64,000 nt of DNA. Source: Spizellomyces punctatus DAOM BR117. Lineage: Eukaryota > Chytridiomycota > Chytridiomycetes > Spizellomycetales > Spizellomycetaceae. The DNA lies in the NCBI RefSeq assembly GCF_000182565.1, contig NW_015971538.1, forward strand, positions 899,736 to 963,735. Direction: 5' to 3'. Shown here one piece after another: positions 29,210 to 45,536 of the stretch. The translations under genes and the position numbers were made by a program. Numbering within the stretch: position 1 is the first letter of the stretch; every line of letters begins with the position of its first letter. The notes beneath the pieces are model-generated. The model saw only the letters and a list, made by a program, of their open reading frames with translations, made no database searches and was not told the origin of the DNA.

Positions 29210-30639
29210 TCACTCCTCCTTCCCCTTCTCCTTCTCTACAAACCCAAGGGAAATCCTCGCGATCTCTCCTTCTTCGTCTGTTGCAACAACAAAGACCTTG
29301 ACTGGACTTTCCTCTTTCGAAATCTCCACCACTTTATTATCGTTCAATGAGCACTTTTCGTTCTTGCTTTCGTCTAGATGGACGCTGATGCATGTGAGAT
29401 TTTGGCAGACTTTTGCCCGCACCAGGGATGAGTTTTCCCCTATTCCGCCTGTGAAGATGATCCCGTGGGCCGGGTTTAAGGCAATGTGATATGCGCCGAT
29501 ATATTTCTGGATTCGGTACTGAAACGAGTCAAAATTGGTAAGTTTATGCATTCTTGTGAGGTGATAAGAAACCGGAGGGCACAACCCACACAAAACATAT
29601 CGAAAGCCAGCTCGGCTCTCCGTTTCTTCTCCCCCTCCCCGTTCCGCATCAAGTCGATAATCTTTCTGATGTCATTTTCGCCACAAACGCCTCTCAACCC
29701 ACTCTCATGGTTGAGCACATCTTCCACTTTGGAGATCTTGGGACCGGCTGGAGCGGATTTTATCGCAGGTACTTTGTCCAGCGAGAACCCCGGCTGGGAG
29801 ATGTGAAAAGGAGCGGAGGGGTCAATGTCCCCACTCCGTGTACCCATCATGAGTCCCTCCAGAGGCGTGTATCCCATAGATGTATCAACGGAAACTCCAT
29901 TCTTGATGGCGCATGCGCTACACCCGTTGCCCAGGTGGAGAGAAATAAGGTTTATACCCGGATGACGACCCAATACCAGATGAGAAACGTAATTATGTGA
30001 CGTTCCATGGAAGCCATACTTTCTCAACCCGCTCTCGTTGCATGCATCAAAAGGAAGCGGGTACCGCCATACCTTTTCTTCAAGGGTCGAGTGGAACGAC
30101 GTATCAAACACCCCAACCTGCTTTGAGTCAGGAAAGAGTTTAAGCGTTGTTTTGATGAGTACGACGCTGGGGTGGTTGTGGAGAGGTGCAAGAGCAGAGA
30201 GAGAGTCAAGCGTTGAGATCGAGGAGGCTGTGATGAGAGTCGGTTGAGTGAAATCCTGGCCCCCATGAACGATGCGGTGTCCAACCGCTAGAACATCAGT
30301 CAAGAGTTTTTCATCATTGTCTTGTAACACTTGTATCATTTTTCTGAATACGGATTCATGATCCGTTCCGTCAGTCGCTTCGTCAGTGAGCGTCCTGGAT
30401 GTGGTCTTTGCATCGTTGTCTTTGAGAATCTGGATTTGGATGGGTGAATTTGGGGCCCCGAGGGACGAGGCCGCGCCTTTTACGAGGATGGTCAAGTTTG
30501 ACGCGGATGTGAGGTTGTAGAGACGGAATTTGATGGTGGAGCTGGACACAGGCTTAATATGTTTTGGAACTACCAGAATATGGTGGCAGAAGAGGACAGT
30601 GTCTCACCTTCCAGCGTTCACAACGAGAATGCGAGGCAT
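29210..30639 (-). CDS. ackA: Acetate kinase
   Basis: Interconverts acetate + ATP with acetyl phosphate + ADP in the cytosol. A tiny first exon (30639 downward) encodes MPRILVVNAG, and after a 5'-GTGAGA intron it joins SSTIKFRLYNL, rebuilding the AGSS phosphate loop. Then follow GHRIVHGG, PLHNHP, VFDTSFHST, RKYGFHGTSHNYVS (active-site His), ISLHLGNGCSACAIKNG, MMGTRSGDIDP and, after another intron, IIFTGGIGENSSLVR. All key family motifs are present and length (about 430 residues) is typical. In fungi the enzyme is usually paired with phosphoketolase or phosphotransacetylase; neither lies in this window. Its start codon is about 300 bp from the GAPDH stop codon on the same strand. Confidence 0.92.
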
Positions 30640-30941
30640 AGCTACAGCAAGATAATATTGGAATGGGGCTCTTTTGCAATGTGCTTTACAGATCTAGCAA
30701 GACAAAAGAAGAGCACGTTGAACAAAGCAGAGCAACGGAGGGATAAGAGCGGAACGAGAAGCTGACGTCACATTGATCGAGAGGTTCCAACCGTGGATTC
30801 AAAGCCACATTGGCTCCAACGAACCCTTCTTTGGCAACTCAAGAATTCAACAAAACAAAAACAGTAGCCATTCGGTGCAATTTTATACAAAATGGAAACG
30901 AAAAGTCTCCTAAACTAGACCACCCATCACCCCTTTCAAAA
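30640..30941. other. Acetate kinase promoter / GAPDH downstream region
   Basis: No coding frame is supported. The region must hold the acetate kinase promoter and leader and the GAPDH 3' end, since both are transcribed leftward. No TATA box was recognised. Confidence 0.35.
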
Positions 30942-33171
<2,230 letters not shown>

Positions 33172-36100
33172 CTATAGTACCAAAAGTCGGACCTTGGCAG
33201 TCTCATCCATCCCTACATATCCATCACTAACAATAAGCAAGGTCAATTCGACCTCCCCAGGTTCATCAGGTGTGATAAATCTCAGTCCAGTAGACATCTT
33301 ATCCGATCGATCGCCCGTCGCAGCAACACGTTTAATGGCAACTACTTCGTCTTCAACAGCATCGCCAAGAACCACCCACCAGCCTTCATATTGTGGTTTG
33401 GGAAACTTTGGAGCATATACTCGGTGTTGGTTGTTCATTCCGCGAGACGGCCGTGATCGTGTCAGTTCGACTCGAAGTTCATATTGTTGTCCACGTTGCA
33501 CACCCCATAATCCCGGCAACTTCTCAACCGCATTTTCCACTCTAGATTTGACGCTCAATAATGGCAAGTTTCGGGTGATGCGTTTAATCTCTCCGATGTG
33601 GGCGGGGGCAAGGCCCACCCCGGCAAATGCTTCCTCCATATCCTGATCACTCAACCGTGCAACGTGCTTTAAATGAGTCACCACGTCCCCCCTCACTTTG
33701 AGCATTGATGCCATTTCATTCGTTACTCTCGGCAAAATTACCAACTCTGATCGTGTGGGCCACCATGCCTGCTTGATACACTGCATCAAGTGCATGACAC
33801 CCAAACAGGTAGACAGGTACCCATCCTCGGCAGCGACATCCACCATGGCCTGCATGATACGGATTGATTGATCCAATACCGACGTCGTATCAGTAGCGAA
33901 ATCAGCGCACGGCAATGTTCCCAAGCGGGTAAGATGGGCTTGGAGAAGCAAAAAAGCTTTCGCATGCGGGTCATCATAATCGTAGATCTTGCCTTCGTTC
34001 AAGGGTCCAATACCAAAGGAACTGCCTTGTTCGTTCAAGTTGACCGGAACAGGTAACAGTCTTTCGAGATCCTGATTCATCTTGTCCTCATTGTGCCGTA
34101 CAGGGAGCTCATCATACTCTGCTACGTCACACAAGATCCTCAGCATCTTCGGAAAATCTCCCTCAGCGGCTCTAGCGGCGGACGGTGCACGGTAATGGGG
34201 TCCAAGGCGTTGCGTCAGTGTTCGGATGGTGGTATGGTGGAGATAATAGTACGACGCAATCTTTCCATACACAGTAGGGTGCACATAAAAGTCACCGTCA
34301 ATCTCGATACACGCCGAGTCGACAAGAGCCTGCAGGGAATTTTCGATCAACGTGGACATGTAAATATTGATACCCTCTGGAGAAGCTTCTTGGACTCCAT
34401 AGAACGTTGGGTTCTGTCAAAAAACTCAGTTAGCTCCACAACCATAGGCTTCTCCAAACGTAGCTACTCACCATCTGCAATCTCCGATAAAGGTACGTCC
34501 ATGTCAAATAATCCATCGCATCCTGTTTGCTTGTCACCGTCCCCCCGACAATCTCAGCACACATATGATCATGTAGACATGTATGTAAACTGCTCTCAAC
34601 AGGGAAGGGTTCGTGCAAAAACTTTTTGTAAAAGTTTTTCTTGATGTCATGTACAAAAATCCGTGCAACACCAGAATCATCAAACTGGGGACGTCCAGCT
34701 CGCCCCATCATTTGCAGGACATCAGTAATCTGGAAATCGACGTATCCCTTCACCTTGGCATCGTAAAACTCTGTTCCCTTGATGACGACGAGATGCGCGG
34801 GATAATTAACTCCCCACGCGAGCGTACTTGTAGCGATGAGAATCTGGATCTTGCCATTCACAAAGAGCTCTTCAGAGATTTTTCGGTCACTTTCTATCAA
34901 ACCGGCGTGATGCAGACCGATCCCAAATCCAAGGGCAAGCTTGAGGGACTGGTCTTTGACCTGCGAGACCAAGATTTCCAAGTCTTCTTCGGGCATATGC
35001 AGGAAGCGTTTGGGGTTTTCGTCCAAACCGCATAGCGCAATCAAGTCTTGGGCAGTAAGCCGAGTTTGTCGCCGCGAAGATACGAAAACTATTACCGGTT
35101 TCCTAGGGGAATGCGTCAGTATGGCCGTATAGGTTGGTTTGTTCATCGACATCATTCGCGGACAGTCTGAAAATGGTCGAACAGAAATGGTCAGTCTCTG
35201 GACCACGTCGTCACTCAATACCAGTCGCCAACTCACAATGCTTGCCGGCGAATCCATCAATGTAAATCTCCAGAGGGACGGGCCGTACTGAATGCCTAAA
35301 GTTGAACAATCCAACATGCGTAATTCCAAGCCAATCCGCTAAATCATTTGCGTTCGCAAGCGCCGTGCTCAGTCCTACAATCCGAATCTTTTTTCCTGTT
35401 TGTGCAGAGATATAATTCATTCTGGAGACAATAACTTCCAAAATCGGGCCTCGATCTCCTCCTAGAAGGTGAATCTCGTCGATGATCACCAGTGAGACGT
35501 TTGTGACATATTTACGCGTTTGCCAGCTTCGACTGATTCCATCCCATTTTTCGGGAGTTGTAATGATGATATCTGCCTTTTGGATCGTACGCAGATCGGG
35601 AGTTACGTCCCCAGTCAACTCCACGAGCTCTCGGTTCATAGGGAATGTCAGTCGAGATCGCCAATCTTGGACTCGCTCGCGAACCAATGCTTTCAATGGA
35701 GCGATATAGACCACCTTCGACTTGGGGTGATCCCTGAAGGCCGCCCACATCGCCAATTCGGCCGCAACAGTTTTTCCGGAGCCCGTTGGTGCGCCCACGA
35801 GAACGTTATGCTCACTTCGGTACAACGTATGGAAGATCTGGGTCTGCACAGGATTGAAGTATTCAAACCTCTGCCTGCAGATATCCTCCAGAATTGGGTT
35901 GTCTAGTGCTGATACAGGGAGTGGCTGCAAATCTAACAAATCCGTGTGAGGTGCTCTATTCAGGGTGGGAAGAATTAGATGCTTAAACGACACGGGGATG
36001 ATAATGTCGGACCCAATCCATTTATCTGAAACCGCACGGATGAAAATCTGGGGTGGGAGCTCGTCAACGGTTGAAGACGTTGTTGGGATCGGAATCGTGA

Positions 36101-39100
36101 ACCCCAGTTTCTGCTCCTCGTCTTGTGCCCGTTTATGCAGCAGAAAGTATTCACTATACAGAATCTCCGTATTCTCTGAATCTTCCACCCAAATCCACCA
36201 GGGCTCAACCGATCCATGCACCCGGTCATTCCAGATAAAATCCGGTGTAATCGTTAAAGTCACTCTTAACACCTTCCGAGTAATCGGCGCGATCGTTGCA
36301 TCCAGAATCAAGGACGGAAATTGTTGGGCACACCTAATGACCGTATAGGCCATCTTTTGATGTCGAATCAGCTGCCCTACTTCTCTCACATCCATATGCC
36401 GCACATCCTCAATGGTCAACTGTCTTGGAGCTCTCTCCAATTTCTGTACAATCTCTGGTGCGAGATCAAATTGTCCCAAAGGATGCTCGAATGACCACAT
36501 GCGTTTATCCACCGCCTTGCAGAGTGATAGTATAACTGAGGAAGCTGGGCCCCAGTTTCGATTCAAAGCAATCTGGAACAATGCTCTCAAGATACGGGCG
36601 GCGTTTTGTGCCACATAGGCCGTGTCAGAGACCAGAGCAAAATCCTCGATATGAGCGCGAGAAATGTAGCTTTGCAGAAGAATATTGGTCTTGCCGTAAT
36701 TGGTGTCAACGCCGCCCTAAATTGAAGAGATTTTAGATGCCTCCGATTTGACGATTGACAATGCCGCAAGCGTACCTTAACAGCACAAACACAATCATTC
36801 TCCTCCAGATCTTTTATTTCTTGCACCTCCTCCTCCCGAACCTTAACATTCTCAAATTCCGTGCTCATACTGAGCATACTCAATACATCCGCTTCTGTCA
36901 TCCTTGGCCGCATCATCTCGTTGAAGATCTCCACACTTGCGGTCTGAATGTAAAAGCTACTTGCGGTCCTTCCCAAATCTTTTGGGTTGAGGTAACCCCT
37001 TTCTGCGTCAAAGGTGATCATTTGGGCTTTGGCCAAAGTCTTTGCTGCTGCGATAATCAATTCCCGTCGACGTTTGGCCAAGGTTGGGTCATCTTGAATA
37101 TCGTTCCAGTTTAATCCATACTGGAAGGGGTTCTTCTTCATTCGCGCGTACAGGTATGTGTAGGATAACCACCTGACTCCTTCGTCGAGAGATGTTACTG
37201 TTCCAAGAGAAATTTCGGCGTTCAGATTATCCGTGAGGTGCTCTGCAAATCGAGACTCGATGGGATGCTGCTGCGTCATTGCGGAGACGTAATGGCTCAG
37301 CTTATCATGTGATGTCAGAATGTAACCGACACCACGATCTTCGTACTGGGGTCTACTCGAATTTCGGCAATCACATTATATCAATCTGAAAATACATGCA
37401 TGGAACGACGGCCATAACGTACCGTCCAGCACGACCGAAAATCTGGAGCACATCCAAAATGGAAAGGTCCATAAAGCCACCTTTCTGTGCATTGTACACT
37501 TGCGTTCCCTTGATGACCACTGCATACGCAGGGAGGTTGACACCTAAACAGATTCACGTTGTCAAAACTGAGTAAAGAGGAAGCCAACAAGTTCTCTTGC
37601 GACACTAACCCCACGCAAGCGTCGCCGTACAACACAAGACCTAACACATGATTTAGTCAAATTTTGATGGGTTATGGGATATACGCAGAACTGAGACATA
37701 CCCTGAGTAAACCCTTCTCAAATAGACGTTCCGTCAAGGTCCGATCGGACCGCAGCATCCCGGCATTATGTATACCGAAGCCGGAGGCAAAAAGTTCCCT
37801 CAATTCTTTATTCTTTGACCTTTGCACTTCCTTGACAGCCAGACCATACTGCGGATCCTGCGTCATATCAAACAGCCCTGCCACCGCAAAAAGTAAGTAT
37901 CGAAGCGTCCTTCACTCGCAGGAGTACCCACCAAGCTCATTATGATTAAGCGCCTCATCTCGAAGCATTTGCGCCGTCCGAACAGTGTCTTTTCTCGAAT
38001 GAACAAAAACCATCACTTGTGCCCCATCACGGACGAGTTCGGATACTTTATCATAGCAAACATCATTCATCTTCTTCTGCATGATAGTTGATCCGGCTTT
38101 CGCCTTGATGCCGATGAAGTGTTGTTCCAATGGGACAGGGCGGAAAGAGGAGTCGAAGAAGAATAGGCCTTGATATTTGTTTACGCTATATTTGTGACAA
38201 ATATTAAAGACAGAAAGGAGAGCCTGTGATTCAGAATCACCCGTACCCAAGGAAGGCGGCCACATCGAGGTAGTTTGGTAATGTGGCTGACAGTCCGATA
38301 ATGCGGATCATCGACTGGCTTGACTCCACCTTTTGATATCATTGTTACGACGCACTCCCTATCTGTGTGTGCCATTGCTATCAGAAATACCTGTCGTAAC
38401 GTCCTCGCCACAATACTTTCAATAACAGCGCCTCGGTCTTCATGGAGAAGATGGACTTCATCTATGATTAACAGGCGAACCTTCTGCTCCGGAGATCATT
38501 GAACACGAAGCATCTCCAATCATAACGGCGTCGACAGACCTGCGCCAATTCAGTATCCCCAACACTTTTTCGTGTCACGACATCCCACTTTTCAGGAGTA
38601 GTCACAATCATTTGGGTAGCTGCAATCTCCGCTTTCGTCAACTGCATATCGCCTGTATACCCAAAAAGATGACGTTCAGTATATCTCCAGAACAAAAGGC
38701 GCGCGCCTGACTGACCAGTAAGCTCTCTAACAGAAATACCCAATCCCCCATCCTGTTCACGCCCGCCCAATCTAGCTGAAAACTTTCGTACAACCTCTGC
38801 AGCGAGAGCTTTCATTGGTGCCACATATACGATTTTGAAATCATTCTTTGCCAACCGCCCGTCATGGCGATGTTGCGACAAGGTCCGCATGACTGTAAGC
38901 ATCGCGATATCCGTCTTCCCCTGATGGAGAGCATGGCGTCAGACAGGTGAACATGATTGCTAGTGAACATATATCGCCCAGCATACCGCTCCGGTTGGCG
39001 CGCACACCAGCATATTCTCATTCGTCCCATAAGCAATAGGGAATACAATGGACTGTACTCGGTTTAGCGACGTGTAGCCTTTGAAACCTTGCTGGGCAAA

Positions 39101-40936
39101 CTCATCCAATTCTGCAATAGGAACCCGTCTTTCATGTGAACGAACAGCGGCTGGCTTCGAGATTGGAATTGATATCTCCTCATAGTCCTATGATTATAGA
39201 CTAAATAGGCAGATACAAGTAGAAGGTTATCGTCAGAAAGCCCCGTACCTTGTAATCCTCCCTTTCAGTTCCGGCTGGTAATGTGAATCGTGATCCGAAA
39301 GTTGATAGAACTGAGCCACCAGAGCCAGATTGATAAACGTTCGGCAGTACTTCTTGCTGTGCAGAGCCAAAAGACTAGTCGGAACATTAGCATGGAACAG
39401 TAAGTGATCTGCTCAATTCACAATACTTACCGCATCGGCAACCATGGGTGCATTTGCCGCAGACCGTAATTGCTCCTCTCGCACTCGGCGCAAATGATCA
39501 CCATCCAGACCAAGCATAGTGGCGCTGGTCATCATTTGACTCTCCTCTGTCGTCAAATTGCATCATAGGGTCAGTGTCTTCTCGGACCTGGTACTCAAAT
39601 TCCGTTCACCAACCCTGTGATACTTTGCTCCGCTTCTTCCATTCCTTACGTTGCTGCTTCAATTGCAGCTTTTCAGCTTCTGACATAACGGTTACCTGGG
39701 CACCATATGCAGGGGCCCTGGACGGATATGGAGGTGGCTGTGTGGCCGCGTCGAGAGGTATCTGTTCCGGCTCTACCTCAACAGCCTAGACATGATGAGA
39801 GCAATATATTATGTCCTTGCTCCAAACCAAAAGGAGAAGCTACGAAGCAACCTGCTCTGTGATGGTTTGCACGATATCTCGACGATGGGAGAGGAGCGTC
39901 AATATCAAAGCAAAGTTGGAATACCCCATCAAATCCACCAAAGCGCTCTGTATGTCGTCATCTGAAGAGGTCTGCATTAGGGCATCACAGAATGGGTTTG
40001 CTTTCTCAGAAGATAAAATTAGGCTTACCGCCTTTATCAGATCGCAGAATGTCGAAAACATCTGTGCACAGCTGCACAGGTGTTAATGCTGCGTAGTCTG
40101 GGTCATTCGCAATATGGAGTTCACATTGACTGCAATTCATGTGGTTATAAAGATGTTTAGTTGATAGAAAGCATAACTGCCTTACCTCAGCAGCCAGTGT
40201 CTATCATATTGTGGAGCCTCCTCTGGCAGCGCAGGAGTGGGGCCGCGGCATTTAGTGACTAGAGAGTCGCGGTCCTTTGTCGGTTGCTGCAGCTGCGTCT
40301 CTTCCTCCGGAATCACAGTTTCACCGTCACTGTCACGATGCAATATCACGTCTGCCGCTTGCCTCCCGAAAGGGGTGACGAACGGAACATTTACGCCAAA
40401 CGGCTCTCTACGCCGTATGCGATCGTCTGATCAACAAGAGACTCAGTGAAAGTGTACATGGTGCGTCATAGATAGACCACCAGGCTCACCTAGTAAAGTA
40501 GACCTAAGATGAGACAAAAGTTAGAAGAGCTAAAAGAAAACCCAAGCTGGACAGCATTCCCTTACTTATCAGTTTCTGCTAAAGTACTCTTTATATCGTC
40601 TAGCAACTTATCCCAATCTTGAAAGAAGTCTCCAGAGTTGCTGGCGTCCCCATTACTCGTGTTTGTCGGCAGCAATGAAGTAGAAGCGGTCCGACTCAAA
40701 GGGTCGAGAGGCTGCTCGTCGTCGTCAATATCACTTTGACCCGCTCTATTCCTCTTCAAGAGATAGTCCCGTAGGACATCTGTAAACCTTACGGAGCTCA
40801 ACACCATACTGACCGAGGACTTTACAGGGGGAAGAAGCTCATGAAGAAGCTCACAGCGAGAAGGTGAGATTGGAGACCATGGTGGATGAGTCACACTCGC
40901 TGTGCCACCAACAAGTGCGTGATGGAAGAATGTCAT
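33172..40936 (-). CDS. SLH1: ASCC3/Slh1 double-cassette Ski2-like helicase
   Basis: ATP-dependent helicase that splits stalled, collided ribosomes as part of the RQT/ASC-1 complex. The first cassette has a Walker A (CAPTGA|GKT, split by an intron near 38930-38990), [36 protein letters not shown] and a [11 protein letters not shown] box, then Sec63-like domain 1. The second has [49 protein letters not shown] and [15 protein letters not shown], then Sec63-like domain 2 ending KVRLLVL. GDMQLTK and [12 protein letters not shown] match ASCC3/Slh1 rather than Brr2. Both motors look intact. The first exon ([11 protein letters not shown]) holds DVLRDYL. About 15 exons; length about 2100 residues. Confidence 0.92.
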
Positions 40937-40969
40937 TTTCAAACTCTGCCCATCTCGCAGCAAAACTCA

Positions 40970-41933
40970 ATGTCAAATCCACAAACACCACCACCACTGC
41001 CACCAAATCCGGCAAAGTCTCAGTGGCAATCTTGCTGGGACGAAACCTCTCAACTCTATTATTGGTGGAATACTGCCACGAACGAAACAACATGGGAAGA
41101 TCCTAATCAGATATCCTCCGTCGCAAAACCGAAACATGAAGCCGACCAAAACAACCATGTAGAAAACGTAGAGGCCATAGAAGATGAAATAGCTGTCAAA
41201 CCTCCAGATTCACAGGAGCCAGTAGAAGGGACAAGTGCGGCCGAAGAGGAGGAGACGTCGACGGAGACAAGCAAGGACAAAAGCGTAGAAACTTCCGAGG
41301 AATCGCAGTCCCCAATCGATCAAGGAACTGCTTCTAACGATTACTATAATTCGGAGGAATACTATAATTGGTACTATTCGCAGTACCTCCCGCAATCTTC
41401 AATTTCATCAAGCAACTCCCCGGATAACACTTCGCCCCCCGATTCAAAGCTGCGTGCCGGTGGTGATTCGTCAAACACATCAACAGATCCTTCAGGAACT
41501 TCATACTTGATGCAGACAGAGCATGGCGCAAAGTCCAATGTGATAGGCAAAATTGACTATTCAGGTCGGTTTCTCGGCGGAATATTCCTTAGCTCTTTAC
41601 AATGGCTGACAATTCACTTGGTTTCCAGACTATACGGTAACAGGAGCGTTCAACTCTCGAACCGGGCGATTTCAAAATATTGACCGAGACCCGCGATACG
41701 CTGCCCCCGACCAGTACTTTGACCAGTCATCAAAGGCCATTCGTCAGATGAACTTCTTCTTTGATTACGACAAATTTCAAGAAGAACGCGCCGCTAAGCG
41801 TCTTGCAGAAATGGATGGTGAGGGCCAAGTACGAAAACAGCAGAAGTTGACAAAGAAGGATATCGAATTTTATAAGCAACGGAAGAAGGAAAAGAAGTTG
41901 AAGTCTTTGAAAGCGAGATTTGGTGGTGACTGA
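40970..41933 (+). CDS. WW-domain protein, probable splicing-related
   Basis: A short Pro-rich start (NPQTPPPLPPNP) leads into one WW domain (WQSCWDETSQLYYWWNTATN, then ETTWEDP) in the first 50 residues. A long acidic Ser/Glu-rich linker and a YYNSEEYYNWYYSQYLP segment follow. After one intron comes TGAFNSRTGRFQ, then QMNFFFDYDKFQEERAAKRL and a strongly basic helix with LTKKDIEFYKQRKKEKKLK at the C-terminus. The architecture recalls small WW proteins of the spliceosome, but I cannot name it. The start at 40970 is chosen because an in-frame ATG at 40886 would lie antisense within the first exon of ASCC3; the two start codons are then 33 bp apart. Confidence 0.75.
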
Positions 41934-42044
41934 TGAAATAAAAAGTTTCGGTGCGGGAAGGCGTTTAGGCTGACGAAGTCTTATATTTGTGACGCATTAT
42001 TGATTGGATGTGTAATGAGTTGTGCCTCTCCCCACTGCTGCCCG

Positions 42045-43147
42045 TCATCGACTACCCTCCTGTCCTTCCGAACTATCAACCGGCTCGGGCCGCACTTGTT
42101 CCTCAGCCACCATTTTCCGCGCGCTGACAATATAGTTCATTTGCAGATCTCCCAATCCTCGGCCGCTCAAAAGGCTCCACTGGTTTGATGCGGGATTGAA
42201 TGACATTCCTTTGATATCCAATACCTCACATCCCGCGCCTGTCAAAAACCGCTGCATCTCCTCTGGGGTGACATATTTAGCGTGCTCATGGGTCCCTGGT
42301 GGTACCCATCTAAGTAGATGTTCCGCTAAGAGGATCGTGAACAGATAGGATGTAGGGGTGCGGTTGATAGTGGAACAGAAAATAAGGCCGTTGGGCTGAA
42401 AGGGCAATGTAAATACTTTGCACCAATTCCACTGTAGGTCAATTGATGGGAGGTCTTACCTTGACGAGCTGGCCGCAAACGCGGATGAACTCTTGCGGAT
42501 CAACCACATGTTCAATAATTTCCAAAGCGCATACAGCGTCAAACTTTTCACCATCTTCCGCTAGCTGCTCTACGTGTCTGTATTAGAATGATATCAAGAT
42601 ACATGGAGGACATGTGGTAAAGGTCTATACCAGCCGTCGTGTGCCGATACTCGAATGACCCACGTCCGAATTGCAGCGTGGGGTCCTGTGCGGCGTGTAT
42701 TCTAGCCATATGTATGTTTTCTTCAGCGGCATCTGCGCCTACTACTGTAGCCCCTAGTCTGACGAGCGCCTTGACGTAGGAACACATCAGCAAGAACTCT
42801 GGAATTGCAACTAGCAAGCCACGTTAGGTTACCTCGGACAGCAAACCGCCCCCACATCCAATATCCAAGAAGCGCAGGCCAGTAAATGGTTTCGCCGCGC
42901 TAGTCCCATCTCCTTTGCCAACATGCTCCAGCATATCCCGCACATAGCCAACGCGAACCGGATTCATTCTATGCAGCATCGCAAACTCGCCACCTGGATT
43001 CCACCAGTCATCTGCCGCCCGGGCAAACTTTGCAATTTCCGCCTGGTCAACCGTACTCGTAACAGAACGTATCGACCCATATTGCGGTGGTTTCCTGTGG
43101 GTTAATCGCCGTCCGAATAGCCGGGTAAGCGTTCGCTGGTGGTGCAT
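42045..43147 (-). CDS. COQ3: Ubiquinone biosynthesis O-methyltransferase
   Basis: SAM-dependent mitochondrial enzyme that performs both O-methylations in coenzyme Q synthesis. The N-terminus ([19 protein letters not shown]) is rich in Arg and lacks acid residues, as in a mitochondrial presequence. It is followed by [27 protein letters not shown]-type family sequence, SAM motif [31 protein letters not shown], and after introns [54 protein letters not shown]-type text and GMSFNP. About five exons. The start is the ATG at 43147; the frame is open upstream only to a GTG. A TATATAAAG lies about 40 bp upstream. Confidence 0.93.
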
Positions 43148-43183
43148 GATGCTTAAGAGTGCTCTCGGATTGCTGCGCACCAC

Positions 43184-43192
43184 CTTTATATA
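43184..43192 (-). promoter_or_regulatory. COQ3 TATA-like box
   Basis: TATATAAAG reads on the minus strand 37 bp upstream of the COQ3 start codon, implying a very short leader. It lies in the 124-bp space shared with the divergent CIAO1 gene. Confidence 0.5.
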
Positions 43193-43271
43193 CTAGTTGC
43201 CATGGTAACAAGCGTCATCACCAAACTTGATTTAGCTTTGAACGTTATTCATTATCTCGAAACTCCTCATT

Positions 43272-44703
<1,432 letters not shown>

Positions 44704-44721
44704 TCTGATGTTACATGTATT

Positions 44722-45412
44722 TAGTGTAGAGGTGACAGAAACTGGCACTAGCTACTACACCAGGGAATAAACCAGCGACAACTGGTTCGGAAAAGCCGAG
44801 TAATTCCCTCCTTACAACCAACCAACTACCACTAGGCCCAATTACACATGCAATACATTACGGTTGTTTCTAACCGGGTAACTAAGCCCACCACACGAGA
44901 GAAATCCTACTAAGCCCTTGATTCCGAAATTCTTTAGTCAGAGGATGTTCAGATACTAATTAAACCAGAATTAGACTCGGAATACACATGGGAAAATACA
45001 AAGATAATGCATACCTGCAATCATTGCAATATAGTAGTAGCAGCGTTTGCAAGGGGTTATGTTGTTTTTGTCGGGAGGGCAAGGTCCTCAACACCAGAGC
45101 GGCATTCTCATGATGGACTTGAGAGTGTTGCTTGAACGTTGCGCAGATGCTTTGAGTCGAGGATGGGTAAAGAGGAAAGAGGGAAGAGACAGTGAAGGCC
45201 CCCCTTTTATAGACCTTCCGCATGCACCTCACCGCAGTTTAAAAAAAGAAAAAAATACGTTAGCATGCCACACTGCAGTTTGGAGTTTGGAGAACATTAG
45301 CATGCCACACCAATCTGAGCGATAGATGGGGGTTCTGATTATGCGATATGATTAACTGGATTGATCCGGATAATAATGGGTCCTAGTGCCATTTTCAATC
45401 ACCTACACACTA
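44722..45412. mobile_element. TIR element, copy 2 (691 bp, TA-flanked)
   Basis: The left 180 bp are nearly the same as in the copy at 3782-4495, including AACTGGCACTAGCTACTACA and GGTTGTTTCTAACCGG blocks. The right 250 bp are also similar, with AAGGCCCCCCTTTTATAGAC, TTAGCATGCCACAC and a GGGGGTTCTGATTATGC block. The two TIRs match at 25 of 30 positions by eye and TA flanks both ends. The middle has diverged. A TATAAAA box is kept on the minus strand and a GTATGC donor (45014) lies at nearly the same distance from it as GTATGT in copy 1. No conserved ORF is found, so it is non-autonomous. Confidence 0.85.
45205..45211 (-). promoter_or_regulatory. TATA box inside TIR element copy 2
   Basis: TATAAAA followed by a G run on the minus strand, the counterpart of 4292-4298. 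It points toward the CIAO1 3' end, so any transcript would run antisense to CIAO1. Confidence 0.5.
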
Positions 45413-45536
45413 TATATTGAACCCTCCGCATATTGTGTTTTGAACCAGACAGCTACAGGCACTGTAATAAACGTTACTTCTCACTTTTCCTCTGGCCGCA
45501 GCCACCTCCTCTGGGTTCAAAAGCAACTATGAGATT

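Noticed and set aside
33172-40936. Identification as the spliceosomal helicase BRR2
   Set aside because: Cassette motifs [19 protein letters not shown] and an intact second motor fit ASCC3/Slh1; Brr2 has a degenerate second cassette.
44960-45232. 90-codon minus-strand frame inside element copy 2, and the 64-codon frame in copy 1
   Set aside because: The frames are not conserved between copies, and each runs through the TATA box region, so they are unlikely to encode a protein.
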